A stretch of DNA of 46,608 bases from Ignavibacteriota bacterium (GCA_020437395.1 JAGQWJ010000024.1:1-46608); one strand, 5' to 3'. Positions 25,316 through 35,407 are shown, counted from the stretch's first letter. Numbers and translations: made by a program. The notes: generated by a model from the sequence alone, not told the origin.

Positions 25316-26341
25316 ATGATTTTTATTGATAACAATGGAGTAACAGACCCAACTCTGAATTTAGCTTTAGAAGAGTACTGTTTAAGAAATTTTGAAGGTA
25401 ATAAGGATTATTTACTGTTCTATATAAACGAACCATCAATAATAATAGGTAGGAACCAAAATACTTTAGAGGAAATAAACCACGAATATGTAAATCAGAA
25501 TGGCATTCATGTTGTCAGAAGGATTTCTGGAGGAGGAACTGTCTATCATGATTTTGGTAATTTGAATTTTAGTTTTATGACCGACTATAGTTTTAAAAGT
25601 CTTAATAACTTTGAGAAATTCACGGCTCCAGTAATAAAAGTATTAAACAATTTGGGAGTTGAAGCTGAACTGAAGGGAAGGAATGACATAGTTGTGAATG
25701 ACAGAAAAATATCTGGAAATGCACAATTTTCTAGTGGTAAGAGGATGTTCAGCCATGGTACATTATTATATGATAGCAAGCTGAGTGAAGTTGCGAATGC
25801 CTTGAATGTGAGGATGAGTAAAATTGAATCGAAAGGACACAAATCTGTAAGAAGTAGGGTTGCTAATATTAGTGAGTTTATCACTAATAAAGTTGATATA
25901 GACACTTTTAAATCATTAATTCTGAAAGGGCTCTATGATGAAAGAGAGGATTTTGAGACATATCGCTTAACAGAGGAACAATGGGAAGGAGTGAAAAAAC
26001 TAAGAGAAGATAAATATGCTACTTGGGATTGGAACTATGGTCATTCACCTAAATTTAACATAAAAAGGGCTAGAAGATTTCAGATAGGCGAAATTGATTT
26101 GAGGATTAATGTAGAAAAAGGAAATATTACAGACTTCAAAGTATATGGTGATTTTTTTGGAAAGGATCCGATAGAAGATTTTGAAAAATTATTTATTAAT
26201 CAAAAATATGATTTGCAACCAATAGCTGATATAGTAAATTCTCTTCAAGTTAACGATTATTTCGGCAATATAGACAAATCAGATTTGATTGAATTAATTT
26301 ATGGAGCAGATGAGGATGCTAATCCTAGCAAAATAATTTAG
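25316..26341 (+). CDS. lplA: Lipoate-protein ligase A
   Basis: LplA attaches lipoate to the E2 subunits of 2-oxoacid dehydrogenases and to GcvH. In the 341 residues the adenylate-binding signature RRISGGGTVYHD is at 68-79 and the catalytic Lys131 is in NDRKISG. The accessory C-terminal domain is present (about 245-341), so this is a full-length bidomain ligase. It is divergent from the Rrf2 gene, 248 bp away, and 70 bp before the Crp/Fnr gene. Confidence 0.93.
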   Translation: MIFIDNNGVTDPTLNLALEEYCLRNFEGNKDYLLFYINEPSIIIGRNQNTLEEINHEYVNQNGIHVVRRISGGGTVYHDFGNLNFSFMTDYSFKSLNNFEKFTAPVIKVLNNLGVEAELKGRNDIVVNDRKISGNAQFSSGKRMFSHGTLLYDSKLSEVANALNVRMSKIESKGHKSVRSRVANISEFITNKVDIDTFKSLILKGLYDEREDFETYRLTEEQWEGVKKLREDKYATWDWNYGHSPKFNIKRARRFQIGEIDLRINVEKGNITDFKVYGDFFGKDPIEDFEKLFINQKYDLQPIADIVNSLQVNDYFGNIDKSDLIELIYGADEDANPSKII

Positions 26342-26357
26342 TTGTTTATGTAACTAA

Positions 26358-26373
26358 AATGACTTTTATCACT
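26358..26373. promoter_or_regulatory. Possible Crp-type site before the Crp/Fnr regulator gene
   Basis: AATGA-N6-TCACT has the TGA/TCA half-sites and 6-nt spacing of Crp-type sites, located 38 nt before the regulator start. The outer bases do not match. It is suggestive of autoregulation only. Confidence 0.25.
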
Positions 26374-26410
26374 TATTACATATATAGGATAAACAATTTA
26401 GAGAAAAAAT

Positions 26411-27109
26411 ATGTCTGATAACATACTATGGTATTTGGAAAAATTCAATCTATTTGAGAAACTAGATATGAGCTGTCTTACTGATATAGGTAAGAAATCT
26501 TCTATGTTAAAATTTAAAAAGAACGATGCGATATTCATTCCTCAAGCGTTAAATAAGAACGTATTCTTTCTAAAAAAAGGAAAAGTTAAAATTTCTAATT
26601 TTAATAAAGAAGGTGAAGAATTTATTAAAACTATTTTAAAGCCAGGTGAAATGTTCGGCAAGTTACCTTATTCACCAGGGTCAGGAGATGATGATTACGC
26701 TTACTCTTTGGGAGATGTAACCGTTTGCTTTATGCCATCTGAAGAATTTGAGAAATTGATACAAACAGATGCTGGATTAAGTGCAGAAGTGATGAAATTT
26801 GTTAGTACTAGACTTCAAAAATTAGAAAAAAGAGTAGAAAGATTGTCTTTTAAAGACTCTAAGTCAAGACTAATTGAAATGATATTAGACTTCAAAGATG
26901 ATTTTGGTAAAAGAGTGGGGGATGAATACTTTATTGATCAAAATCTATCTCATAAAGAGATTGCTGCGTTGATAGCAACATCACGTCAAACAGTTACGAA
27001 ATTATTAAATGAATTACGTTCAAAAGGATTAATTGATTTCAACAGAAAAAAAATAATCATCAGAAATTACAAAGGATTATTAGCAGAGTTAGTATATGAG
27101 GTAGTATAA
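26411..27109 (+). CDS. Crp/Fnr family transcriptional regulator
   Basis: This 232-residue regulator has an N-terminal cyclic-nucleotide-binding-like beta-roll (about 20-120; KKNDAIFIPQALNKNVFFLK, LKPGEMFGKLPYS) and a C-terminal Crp-type helix-turn-helix (about 175-225: LSHKEIAALIATSRQTVTKL then NELRSKGL). It has a single cysteine near the N terminus and one in the middle, so it lacks the four-cysteine cluster ligands of Fnr. Its position next to the nos cluster suggests a nitric-oxide- or anaerobiosis-responsive (DNR/NNR-like) role, but the effector cannot be read from the sequence. Confidence 0.88.
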   Translation: MSDNILWYLEKFNLFEKLDMSCLTDIGKKSSMLKFKKNDAIFIPQALNKNVFFLKKGKVKISNFNKEGEEFIKTILKPGEMFGKLPYSPGSGDDDYAYSLGDVTVCFMPSEEFEKLIQTDAGLSAEVMKFVSTRLQKLEKRVERLSFKDSKSRLIEMILDFKDDFGKRVGDEYFIDQNLSHKEIAALIATSRQTVTKLLNELRSKGLIDFNRKKIIIRNYKGLLAELVYEVV

Positions 27110-27112
27110 AAA

Positions 27113-27143
27113 AAGCAATTTAGATGGAAATAAATGGCTTTTT
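27113..27143 (+). terminator. Probable terminator after the Crp/Fnr gene
   Basis: AAGCAATTTA and TAAATGGCTT (27113-27122, 27131-27140) form a stem of ten positions with one mismatch, followed by a short T run. It lies 4 nt after the regulator stop codon. Confidence 0.55.
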
Positions 27144-27525
27144 AGATTTTGCAATAACCTAACCCCTAGTAGCAAATTATGGCACCAACTGATGTGGTTC
27201 CTAAAGTGATTTTATTTATGGGTCTATGTTGAGAGCTAATCTATTTTTACTTTCGTTGTTCTATCTAATTTCATTGCTTCAATAGTCTCTATTACAATGT
27301 CTTTTTGCTACCCGTCGAACTCAAGTTCAATGAATTTATCTATCTTCTCAATCGTATAAGTGAAGTGGTGTAGCAACTATACTGAGGGTAACAAATAATA
27401 TTAGTAGTCAGTTTTTTTTATATCTGATCTTCTTTTATAAAATAGTATTTGATTAATATAAAAAATATTCTTAAAATGACATAGATTTTTTTGAAAGTTT
27501 CACTTCTTAATTAATTAGTCTGATT
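27144..27525. other. Non-coding stretch with a possible decayed reading frame
   Basis: No intact gene is visible here. On the minus strand from about 27372 to 27229 one frame reads YTIEKIDKFIELEFDG, a stop, then QKDIVIETIEAMKLDRTTKV, which looks more protein-like than chance. It has no start and is interrupted. No known family was recognised, so it is recorded as a possible relic only. Confidence 0.25.
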
Positions 27526-27762
27526 ATGGCCGAAACTAATAAATACGGTTTTCTAGATGGGGATAGATTTATTATCTATTTTTCTGTTCCTTTTTCTTCT
27601 ATAATCTATAGTTTATATACAACTGGTACATACGAATTTGAGTTTTTAAAATTTGTTGTTGTTCATGCAGTTCCTATCTTATTAATAGAAGTGCTAAATC
27701 AACTATCGATTCGATCAGATAAGTGGTTGGAAAGAAGGAAATTGCTTAAGAAGGCAAGATAA
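27526..27762 (+). CDS. Small hypothetical protein with one or two membrane segments
   Basis: This 78-residue protein has two hydrophobic stretches (about 16-30 and 43-58) and a basic C terminus (RRKLLKKAR). It is not recognised. It could be a small membrane protein or the N-terminal end of a larger lost gene, as it ends 6 nt from the converging glycosyltransferase. There is no clear ribosome-binding site. Confidence 0.4.
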   Translation: MAETNKYGFLDGDRFIIYFSVPFSSIIYSLYTTGTYEFEFLKFVVVHAVPILLIEVLNQLSIRSDKWLERRKLLKKAR

Positions 27763-27767
27763 AGTAA

Positions 27768-28856
27768 TCAATCTTTTTTCAATAAATAAGATTCAAATTC
27801 ATTTATTCTATCAAGAAGTATAAATTTTTCTTTTACTCTTCGAAGACCCTCTTTTCCGATTGCCTCCCTCAATTTATGGTCTGATATTAATATAGCTAAT
27901 TTATCAGCAAAACTATCTGTATTTTCGAATTCTATTAGATAACCTGATTTTCCATCTTCTATAATTTCTGGATTGCTCGAAACATTATACGCTAACACTG
28001 GTTTAGATTTCATCATTGCCTCTACTAAAACGAAACCGAAGCCTTCCGATTCTGAAGTTTGTAAGAAAATATCTATAGAGCTCATAAAAGCACTCATATC
28101 GCTAACAAAGGAGAGCAATTTCACATAGTCATTTAACTTATATTTGGCTATTTCTTCCTCTAACTCGTAGCGACATTCGCCTTCTCCCGCTATGAACAGT
28201 GTAAACTCTAAGCCGCTTTCTTTAAGTTTATTAGCAATTTTAATTAAATCACTTTGACGCTTTTGTTTTATCAATCTCCCAGCGTTACCTAGCACTATCC
28301 CTTTTGAATTATTAGTTATTATATCTAGTTTTTCTGTCAAATTTTCGTTCAGTTCAACTCCGTGGTAGATTGTATAAACTTTCTCATTTGGGATATAAGA
28401 GTCTAAGTAAGTAAGAATTTGTCTTTTAGTTTCGTTTGAACTAGCAATAATATGAGTAAGGCAGGATTTGAAAATGAAGCGATTCAGAAAATTAGCTCTT
28501 ATTGGTGAAGCCAGGCCACGCAGATAAACAACCCTCTCAACACCAGCTATTTTTGCAGCAATTGCCCCAAATTTTAAGTCTTGAGATGAAGAGAAAACAA
28601 TAGTATCAATTTTTGATACTCTTAAATAAAATGCAAACCGCAACAACTTGTATAGATTCAAAAACGAAATATTACCAACACGTACAGGGGTAAGTTCTAT
28701 ATTATTAGTAAAGCATTTCTCCCAAAGAATTGAGTTTGGATTCGACGCTACAACTACTTTGTACTTTTTTCTATTAAACTCTATCGCATTTTCAAGATGG
28801 AGTTTTTCACCTCCTCCCCAAAATTTAATACTATTCAAAAAGCAAATATTTTTCAT
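27768..28856 (-). CDS. Glycosyltransferase family 4 protein
   Basis: This 362-residue GT-B enzyme probably builds a cell-surface glycan. The N-terminal acceptor domain begins ICFLNSIKFWGGGEKL. The C-terminal domain carries GNAGRLIKQKRQSDLIKIA, the typical nucleotide-sugar-binding entry, and the ESEGFGFVLVEAM stretch that contains the E-x7-E motif. No sugar or acceptor specificity is visible. It stands alone, outside any glycan gene cluster. Its -7-like element TATATTTG lies at 28894-28901. Confidence 0.88.
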   Translation of the reverse strand: MKNICFLNSIKFWGGGEKLHLENAIEFNRKKYKVVVASNPNSILWEKCFTNNIELTPVRVGNISFLNLYKLLRFAFYLRVSKIDTIVFSSSQDLKFGAIAAKIAGVERVVYLRGLASPIRANFLNRFIFKSCLTHIIASSNETKRQILTYLDSYIPNEKVYTIYHGVELNENLTEKLDIITNNSKGIVLGNAGRLIKQKRQSDLIKIANKLKESGLEFTLFIAGEGECRYELEEEIAKYKLNDYVKLLSFVSDMSAFMSSIDIFLQTSESEGFGFVLVEAMMKSKPVLAYNVSSNPEIIEDGKSGYLIEFENTDSFADKLAILISDHKLREAIGKEGLRRVKEKFILLDRINEFESYLLKKD

Positions 28857-28893
28857 TGAATAAACTAATCCGTCTTTGACCTTAACTTTAAGG

Positions 28894-28901
28894 CAAATAT
28901 A
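28894..28901 (-). promoter_or_regulatory. -7 element before the glycosyltransferase gene
   Basis: The minus strand reads TATATTTG, identical to the tetR -7 element, 38 nt before the start codon. No TTG was found at the expected -33 distance, and the terminator of the upstream gene lies there instead. Confidence 0.35.
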
Positions 28902-28902
28902 T

Positions 28903-28941
28903 AAAAAAAGCCGTTTAGAGTTAATTTTCCCTTAAACGGCT
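28903..28941 (-). terminator. Rho-independent terminator of ahcY
   Basis: On the minus strand AGCCGTTTA / TAAACGGCT (9-bp stem, 15-nt loop) is followed by seven T. It lies 29 nt after the ahcY stop codon. Confidence 0.9.
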
Positions 28942-28969
28942 CTTTATAATCTATTGAAAATAGTGTCTC

Positions 28970-30295
28970 TTATGTACCACTATTGTAATTATCAATATAA
29001 GCCAATTGCTCGTCTGTTAAGCTATCAATAGACATATTCATAGTAGCTAATTTTGTTTCTGCTACAAATTCGTCTTGTTCAGTAGAGATTTCAATTACGG
29101 AATTAGGTAATTTTTCTCCTTTTGTATGAGCTTGAGCAAGTGCAACATGAGACAAGAACTGATTAGCAAATGACATATCCATAACCTCTGACGGATGACC
29201 TTCTGCAGCCGCTAGGTTAATTAATCTACCTTGTGCTAATAAATAAAGTCTATTACCATTAGCAAGAGTATATTCTTCGCAATTTTCTCTAATAGTACGT
29301 TTAGAAACTGCAATTTCTTCTAGTTCTGGAATATTGATTTCACTGTCATAATGCCCAGTATTACATATTATAGCACCATCACGCATTGATTCAAAATGAC
29401 TCTTTCTAATAATATCTTTGACTCCAGTTGCAGTACAGAAAATATCGCCAACTTTAGCAGCTTCTTCCATTGTCAGAACTTCGTGACCATTTAATACACC
29501 TTTCATAGCTGCAGTGGGCTTAACTTCTGTGATTATCACATTAGCGCCCATACCTTTGGCACGAAGTGCAACTCCTGAACCACAGTGACCGTGTCCAGCT
29601 ACTACGAAGTTTTTACCTGCTAATAGGACAGATGTCGCACGGATTATTCCGTCCAAAGTTGATTGACCTGTTCCATATACATTGTCGAAGTCCCACTTCG
29701 TCTCTGCATCGTTTACAGCATATACTGGGTAGTATAGCTCCCCCGCTTTCTCGCGCGAACGCAATCTGTGGATACCGGTTGTTGTTTCTTCAGTTCCACC
29801 AATTACGTGGTTCTGTGCCATTTCTTTATATTTCTCGTGCATAGTATTTATTAAATCACAACCATCGTCCAATGTTAGATGTGGTCTAGGGTCTATAGTT
29901 CTTTCTATACACCAATAAAAATCTGGACCATTGTTGTGCCATGCAAACATTCCGATACCTTCTTCTGCTAAAGCGGCAGCAACTGCATCGTTTGTCGAAA
30001 GTGGATTACATCCTGACCACCAAACTTCAGCACCAGCTTCCTTCAAAGTTCTAATCAGAATACCAGTTTCTTTAGTTACATGCAGACAACCTGCTATTAT
30101 ATAACCTTTTAAGGGTTTAGTTTTCGAGTATTCTTCTCTCAATTTTCTCATTACGGGCATACGAGATTCTGCCCAATCCATTAATAATCTTCCTTTTGGA
30201 GCTAAGCTAATATCGCGAACGCAATATTTGCCTGGGACTTCTGATAGTTGTCCTTTCTCTGCTTTTGCTGGAATATTTTCAATCATTGTTGCCAT
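28970..30295 (-). CDS. ahcY: S-adenosylhomocysteine hydrolase
   Basis: AhcY reversibly splits S-adenosylhomocysteine into homocysteine and adenosine, using bound NAD. The 441 residues include the catalytic-site motif AVNDAETKWDFDN (about 193-205, with Lys200), the NAD-binding GHGHCGSG (234-241), and GTGQSTLDGIIRAT. The C terminus ends LTDEQLAYIDNYNSGT, without the Lys-Tyr tail of classical bacterial and eukaryotic enzymes, and the internal 40-residue insertion is also absent, as in archaeal and Thermotoga-type enzymes. It provides homocysteine for the methionine cycle and, with the PLP enzyme at 42954, for trans-sulfuration. A -7-like element TATATTTG lies at 30350-30357. Confidence 0.95.
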   Translation of the reverse strand: MATMIENIPAKAEKGQLSEVPGKYCVRDISLAPKGRLLMDWAESRMPVMRKLREEYSKTKPLKGYIIAGCLHVTKETGILIRTLKEAGAEVWWSGCNPLSTNDAVAAALAEEGIGMFAWHNNGPDFYWCIERTIDPRPHLTLDDGCDLINTMHEKYKEMAQNHVIGGTEETTTGIHRLRSREKAGELYYPVYAVNDAETKWDFDNVYGTGQSTLDGIIRATSVLLAGKNFVVAGHGHCGSGVALRAKGMGANVIITEVKPTAAMKGVLNGHEVLTMEEAAKVGDIFCTATGVKDIIRKSHFESMRDGAIICNTGHYDSEINIPELEEIAVSKRTIRENCEEYTLANGNRLYLLAQGRLINLAAAEGHPSEVMDMSFANQFLSHVALAQAHTKGEKLPNSVIEISTEQDEFVAETKLATMNMSIDSLTDEQLAYIDNYNSGT

Positions 30296-30349
30296 TTGAT
30301 TAGCACCTAATTTAATTCTAAAAACTAATAATCTATTTTTAACAAGTTA

Positions 30350-30357
30350 CAAATATA
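30350..30357 (-). promoter_or_regulatory. -7 element before ahcY
   Basis: The minus strand reads TATATTTG, 55 nt before the ahcY ATG. No matching -33 TTG was seen, so only the -7 part supports it. The rest of the 30296-30556 space, shared with the divergent 1548-residue protein gene, shows no riboswitch or other gene. Confidence 0.35.
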
Positions 30358-30556
30358 CGGATATATAAATAAAATATTAGAACTAGTTGTAAATTATCAG
30401 ACTTAAATATGGAGTTTAAAGTTGGTTTAATAAAAATTAATTTGTTATATTGTTGCCTCTTAAATAAAAGTTTAACAAAAAAGTAACAAACATGAACTAT
30501 ATCTGTTTGTTAATTAAATCTGTAAAATAAAATTTAATAAATTTATAGGATAAATT

Positions 30557-33500
30557 ATGACGAAAAAAGTACTACATCTCATCTATCCGCTTATAGCTTT
30601 GTTGCTATTAAGTACGATAGATACTAACGCTCAGACTTATGAGCAGATGAAAAAGAAATTCAGACATGCTATGACTCAAGATAGAAATTCTAGCGGTCGT
30701 GAGTTTTTTGTTGCTTTCCCTTACAATGATGACAAGCAACAATTGGGGCAAAACTTAGCTATCTACGTTACTTCTAGTGTTGATACTAGAGCAACTATTT
30801 ACAATGCCTCATTAGGAATTAACGAAACAAAAATAGTTCCTGCTCATGAGATAGTTGAATTTTCTTCTGTAAAAGGAGGTATCGGTTGGGATGTTGAAGT
30901 TTATGATAAAGAAAAGAAAGTTGATGCAGGTCTTCGTATCACATCACCTGACCCGATTGCTGTTTATTGTATGAATTCTAAAAGTGTGACAGCTGAGGGT
31001 TATCTGGCTATACCAACAAATTATTGGGGAACAGACTATATTCACAATAGCTATTTCGACTTCGACGAAGTGAGAGAATGGGCTGGTGGTTTTTTGATTC
31101 TTGCAAAAGAGAAAAATACTAATGTTGTAATACATATTCGGGATGGTTATAACAAAACAAGAGGATTCGGAAAAACTGCAAAAGGCAGACAACACGGTGA
31201 TGTAATCCCAGTTACATTGAATGAAGGCGAAGTGTTTATGGTTCAGGGTGATGGTAAAACAATTGCACAATTTGATTTAAGTGGATCATTGATTACATCT
31301 GACAAACCAATAGGTTTAATTTCTTATCACAATAGAACAACAATTCCTCAATCAGGTTCAAACAATGGGCGTGACCATCTAATCGAGATGCCCCCTCCTG
31401 TTACGGCATGGGGAACTGAGTATGCGACTGTAGAATATGATAGAGGTTCTGATAAGGGTGATTATTTCAGAGTAGTTGCTGGAGAAGATAATGTTACTTT
31501 CTATGCAGACTGGTATGAGAAAGCTGGTGGTGGTAATAATAAGAAGATAGGTAGTTTTGGTCCAATCAAATTATTAGAAAAAGGAGATTGGTTTGAATTT
31601 GATAATACACCTGTAGTAGCACCTCATAGCTTAGAGTCAATTAGAGGTGTTTCTAGGTTTAAAGCAGATGGTAAAATCCAAGTTATGCAATATTCATACT
31701 CAGCGAATTATGATAATGCAAGTGCTTATGATCCATTTATGATATTAGTAACTGCAGTAGAGCAATACACTAAGGAAACTACTTTCCAAACTCCTGCAAA
31801 CTACGGTACGAACGAATATAAAGATAACTTTTTCAATATAATTGCAATTGGTGATACTGCTGACCCTGTGCGTCACTTAGAGCTGTTGAGCTCTATTACG
31901 ATAGATGATCAAAGAGTAGTTGATATACAACCTGCATTCTCTGGGGCACGTATTCCAGGTACTAATTTATATTGGGCCTTCATAACATCATTGCAACAAG
32001 GTACACATAAGTTAAAAGGTAACACTCCTTTTGGTGGCTATATATATGGTTACGCAAATTTTGACTCTTATGGTTGGCCAGCAGCCACTGCTTTTGGTAA
32101 CTTAAGTGAGATTGATACTTTGCCTCCAATTGTAACTTTCCCTCCTGGTTGCTTTGAGTGGTTAGTTAAGAATGTTGACGATCCGAAACACGAAAGAAAT
32201 GGTAAAGAAGGAGACAATCCACGTCAGATTGATGTTGGGGTTAGCGTATTGCCGACTCTACAACCGGGTAGTTTCAATTTCGATGAGCCAATTGCTGTTG
32301 ACAAAGATGGTAATGAAATTGAGTGGAATAGTTTCAACCCTAATTACGAATTTTATTATAAAGTGAAAGTTACTAACCCTTACGAAAATGCTCAAGCAAA
32401 CCTTAGAGTTATTGACGACGTAGGGAACTTTACTGATACAACTATTATTTACAATGTAGATAAGATTACTTCAAACCCTGACCCAATAGTTTTTGGTAGA
32501 GTTAGAGTAAAATCTGCTAAAACATTAGACGTTGTAATTTCTAGTCAGTCACCAGATGAAGTTGAAATAACTGATATTAAATTAAGTCAAAATAAAACTT
32601 ATAAGATCCTAACTGATCTAAGTTTCTTACCATTTACAATGGCTCCTCTGGGTGACACAACCTTAACATTGGAATATATTCCAGTTGACGAATATCCGGA
32701 TTTGAATACTGACCCAGTATTGCAATTCGATTTTGATACTTTGGTTGTCACAACTGGTTGTTTGGAATGGAAATATTCAATTAATGGTCAAGGTGTACAA
32801 CCAGAAATAAAAGTCCAAGATTATAATGCTGGATTTGCAAAGGTAGGTAATACAACTACTACTAAAAATAGTGGTCAACCTTATCTTTACATACAGAATT
32901 TTGGTACTGATACTTTGATTGTAACTGGTGTAAAATATGTTAAAGCTCCATTTAGTGTACTTTTGGGTGCTCCAGATGCTAATGATGAGATAATATTTGA
33001 CAAACCAATAAAAGTAGCTCCAGGTGGTGTTGCAACCGAAGCACATTTCGGTCATGATTTAGATGCTAATTATCTTATAACATTCGCACCGTTCTCTGCA
33101 GTAGATACTGATAATTCTATTGATGTTCAATTCCTTAGCAATGCAGCGGATGAAGACAAAGATGATATATCTAGATGGTATGGAGTAGCAACAGCTTCTG
33201 GACCTCTTGTTGTAGGAGCTAATTATATCGATACGAGAGTTGATGGAAAATCTGGAATTAAGTATGCGACAGTAACTAACTTGTTACCTCCTGGTACTAA
33301 CCACCCTTCTACAGGTACACCATTAGACGTAAAAACAAGTACAATAAAAATAGAATCGGCAGATGGAACTTACGAGTTAGCACCAAATGCTAAAATACGC
33401 GGTTTGAATACTAAAGGTGATGTTATCAGACCTGATTTGAATAATACAGTATCTACAACACTTTATCCAGAATTAACACCAGATAATGATAAAGTAACTT

Positions 33501-35203
33501 TAATAGAGATACCAATAATCTTTACTCCAACAGCAAGAGGGACCCAAAATAACAGAGTAGTTGTAGAGTTTGTACAGAAAGACGTTGGTGATAATGGTAT
33601 CTTATATGGAAACTTGAGTGGTAAAGGATTTATACCTGAAGTTAAAGTATCGAATATGATATTCAAAGATGAAAGTAAAATTAACTCTGGACTAAACCCA
33701 GAAAAAGGTAGAACGTTCATAACGAACGTAACGAACCAAGTTGATGGTGAATATAGTGATTTATTAATTCGCTCTATTGAGATAGATCAAACTTCACCTG
33801 CTAAAGCTCAGTTTATAAACCCTGTGTTAGAATCAACTGGACAACCAATTGATCAAGTTAAAGACTTAGTATTACCTCTTGGAGAAGTACTAACGGTAAC
33901 TTATGACTTTACCTCAGATGGTGGAAAAGTAGGTCAACAATTCGCTAGACTTAAAGTATTGACGGATGCAGGACCAGCTAATGCAGATGGTTCTGACCCT
34001 ATTGCCGACAACAAATATGACGTTACTTTTGATGGTAACTATGTTGATATAAGTCAAAACCAATCAGCAAAAGATGACGGTGGATACATTCAAGCTGGGA
34101 TCTATAGTACAGGTATTGAAGCTGACGATGTACCGTTTGGTAGTGTTTCTTTCTGTGGCCCTCCTACTTTGACTACAAATATCAGAAATCTTGGAGATGG
34201 GGTAGATGCGAAAGACGAAATAATTAGCAATATTATATTCGTGGGTACTGATCCAGCTCAAGATGTATTTGAGTTTTCAAATTTTGTGGGTAAGGTAATT
34301 CCTATATCTGGAAATATCGATGTAAACGTGAAATTTGTATATGGTACAGCAGTTGGAACTTACAAAGGTGATTATCAAGTTGTCTGTGAGTCGGGTGAAA
34401 CAGCAAACTTTACTGTAGATGGATCCATTACAAGTGATGTCTTCAAATTTGAATTAGAAGAATATAGACTTACTCCTGGTGATGTATTTGGTATGAACGT
34501 AAGAATGACACCTGAACCAGGAAGCTCATTCAAGAATGCACAAATAGAAGAAATGATAGTAAGTATAAGATACAAACCAGAATGGTTAGCTTATCAAAAA
34601 GAAGCAACAACTGGTATTATCCCTGGGTGGCAAATTGAATTGCTAAGCGACAAAGAAACAATAATTGCTGGTGAAACTTGGAAAGTAATCAGATTTAGTT
34701 TGTCTGGAAATGGCTCAGTTATACCTGATAATCCAGGTGGCATTTTGTTCTCACCTAAGTTTATGTATCTGTTGCACCAAGTTCCAGAAGAAAACAAAGG
34801 TAAATCAAGAATTGAACCTGAAATTCACGAGGTAACTTTTGGTAATAGACGAGATTGTAACGATGCAATATTAGGAAAAGGAGCAATTTTATCTGAATTC
34901 TGTGTTCAGAATTATAGAGCACTTGATTTAGTATTCCTTGGAGAAAATCCATTAGAACCAGTAAGTCCGAATCCAGTGATTGGAACAATGAATCTTCAAT
35001 TTACAGTTAGCTCTGAGTCACTAGTAAAACTTGGATTAACAAATTTAGATGGTGTTGTTGTGAAAGAATTAGCAAACACTAGAATGAATGCAGGGGAATA
35101 TAATGTTAATGTTGATGTATCTGATATTCCAACTGGAACATATTTCTTGACATTCGAATATCTAGGAGTAAAAGAAAATCAGAAAATAGTTATTACAAAA
35201 TAA
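30557..35203 (+). CDS. Large secreted surface protein with IgGFc-binding-like domain and T9SS sorting domain
   Basis: This 1548-residue protein has a signal peptide (KVLHLIYPLIALLLLSTI then DTNAQ). Residues of about 45-400 resemble the IgGFc-binding N-terminal domain family (SSGREFFVAFPYNDDKQQ, ISYHNRTTIPQSGSNNG, AWGTEYATVEY), which occurs in secreted Bacteroidota proteins. The middle holds several Ig-like beta-sandwich modules of the ASPM/SPD-2/hydin or choice-of-anchor-D type, for example the stretches around GTDTLIVTGVKYVKAPFSV and LTLEYIPVDEYP. The last 85 residues (PVSPNPVIGTMNLQF onward, ending NQKIVITK) are the T9SS signal. It is probably a cell-surface adhesion or structural protein. 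A strong terminator follows. Confidence 0.8.
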   Translation: MTKKVLHLIYPLIALLLLSTIDTNAQTYEQMKKKFRHAMTQDRNSSGREFFVAFPYNDDKQQLGQNLAIYVTSSVDTRATIYNASLGINETKIVPAHEIVEFSSVKGGIGWDVEVYDKEKKVDAGLRITSPDPIAVYCMNSKSVTAEGYLAIPTNYWGTDYIHNSYFDFDEVREWAGGFLILAKEKNTNVVIHIRDGYNKTRGFGKTAKGRQHGDVIPVTLNEGEVFMVQGDGKTIAQFDLSGSLITSDKPIGLISYHNRTTIPQSGSNNGRDHLIEMPPPVTAWGTEYATVEYDRGSDKGDYFRVVAGEDNVTFYADWYEKAGGGNNKKIGSFGPIKLLEKGDWFEFDNTPVVAPHSLESIRGVSRFKADGKIQVMQYSYSANYDNASAYDPFMILVTAVEQYTKETTFQTPANYGTNEYKDNFFNIIAIGDTADPVRHLELLSSITIDDQRVVDIQPAFSGARIPGTNLYWAFITSLQQGTHKLKGNTPFGGYIYGYANFDSYGWPAATAFGNLSEIDTLPPIVTFPPGCFEWLVKNVDDPKHERNGKEGDNPRQIDVGVSVLPTLQPGSFNFDEPIAVDKDGNEIEWNSFNPNYEFYYKVKVTNPYENAQANLRVIDDVGNFTDTTIIYNVDKITSNPDPIVFGRVRVKSAKTLDVVISSQSPDEVEITDIKLSQNKTYKILTDLSFLPFTMAPLGDTTLTLEYIPVDEYPDLNTDPVLQFDFDTLVVTTGCLEWKYSINGQGVQPEIKVQDYNAGFAKVGNTTTTKNSGQPYLYIQNFGTDTLIVTGVKYVKAPFSVLLGAPDANDEIIFDKPIKVAPGGVATEAHFGHDLDANYLITFAPFSAVDTDNSIDVQFLSNAADEDKDDISRWYGVATASGPLVVGANYIDTRVDGKSGIKYATVTNLLPPGTNHPSTGTPLDVKTSTIKIESADGTYELAPNAKIRGLNTKGDVIRPDLNNTVSTTLYPELTPDNDKVTLIEIPIIFTPTARGTQNNRVVVEFVQKDVGDNGILYGNLSGKGFIPEVKVSNMIFKDESKINSGLNPEKGRTFITNVTNQVDGEYSDLLIRSIEIDQTSPAKAQFINPVLESTGQPIDQVKDLVLPLGEVLTVTYDFTSDGGKVGQQFARLKVLTDAGPANADGSDPIADNKYDVTFDGNYVDISQNQSAKDDGGYIQAGIYSTGIEADDVPFGSVSFCGPPTLTTNIRNLGDGVDAKDEIISNIIFVGTDPAQDVFEFSNFVGKVIPISGNIDVNVKFVYGTAVGTYKGDYQVVCESGETANFTVDGSITSDVFKFELEEYRLTPGDVFGMNVRMTPEPGSSFKNAQIEEMIVSIRYKPEWLAYQKEATTGIIPGWQIELLSDKETIIAGETWKVIRFSLSGNGSVIPDNPGGILFSPKFMYLLHQVPEENKGKSRIEPEIHEVTFGNRRDCNDAILGKGAILSEFCVQNYRALDLVFLGENPLEPVSPNPVIGTMNLQFTVSSESLVKLGLTNLDGVVVKELANTRMNAGEYNVNVDVSDIPTGTYFLTFEYLGVKENQKIVITK

Positions 35204-35230
35204 CATATTCTAATTGTCTTTTAAGTTTTC

Positions 35231-35270
35231 AAAAGGGTAATATCGAGCTGATATTACCCTTTTTCTTTTT
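35231..35270 (+). terminator. Rho-independent terminator
   Basis: GGGTAATATC / GATATTACCC form a perfect 10-bp stem (35235-35244 with 35250-35259, loop GAGCT), extended by AAAA / TTTT and followed by more T. It ends the 1548-residue protein gene. Confidence 0.93.
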
Positions 35271-35407
35271 ATATAATTCTATTTTATTAATTTATAGAAA
35301 AGAAAATACTTGAATTACAATTAGTTGTTTGTTAAATTAATTATTACGAATTGACAATTTTATCAATATAAAGATAATAATGTCTTCAAATCTAAATCAA
35401 ATGAATT

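Noticed and set aside
27144..27525. tRNA or small RNA gene in the gap after the Crp/Fnr gene
   Set aside because: No cloverleaf or TpsiC-like GGTTCxA pattern was found on either strand.
30296..30556. Possible SAM or SAH riboswitch between ahcY and the large secreted protein gene
   Set aside because: No conserved stem-loop arrangement was visible, and the ahcY leader is short; the same holds for the leader of the trans-sulfuration gene.
30944..31270. Antisense open frame inside the 1548-residue protein gene
   Set aside because: It overlaps a clear long coding sequence, has no ribosome-binding site and has no protein-like domain pattern; other long antisense frames were dismissed on the same grounds.
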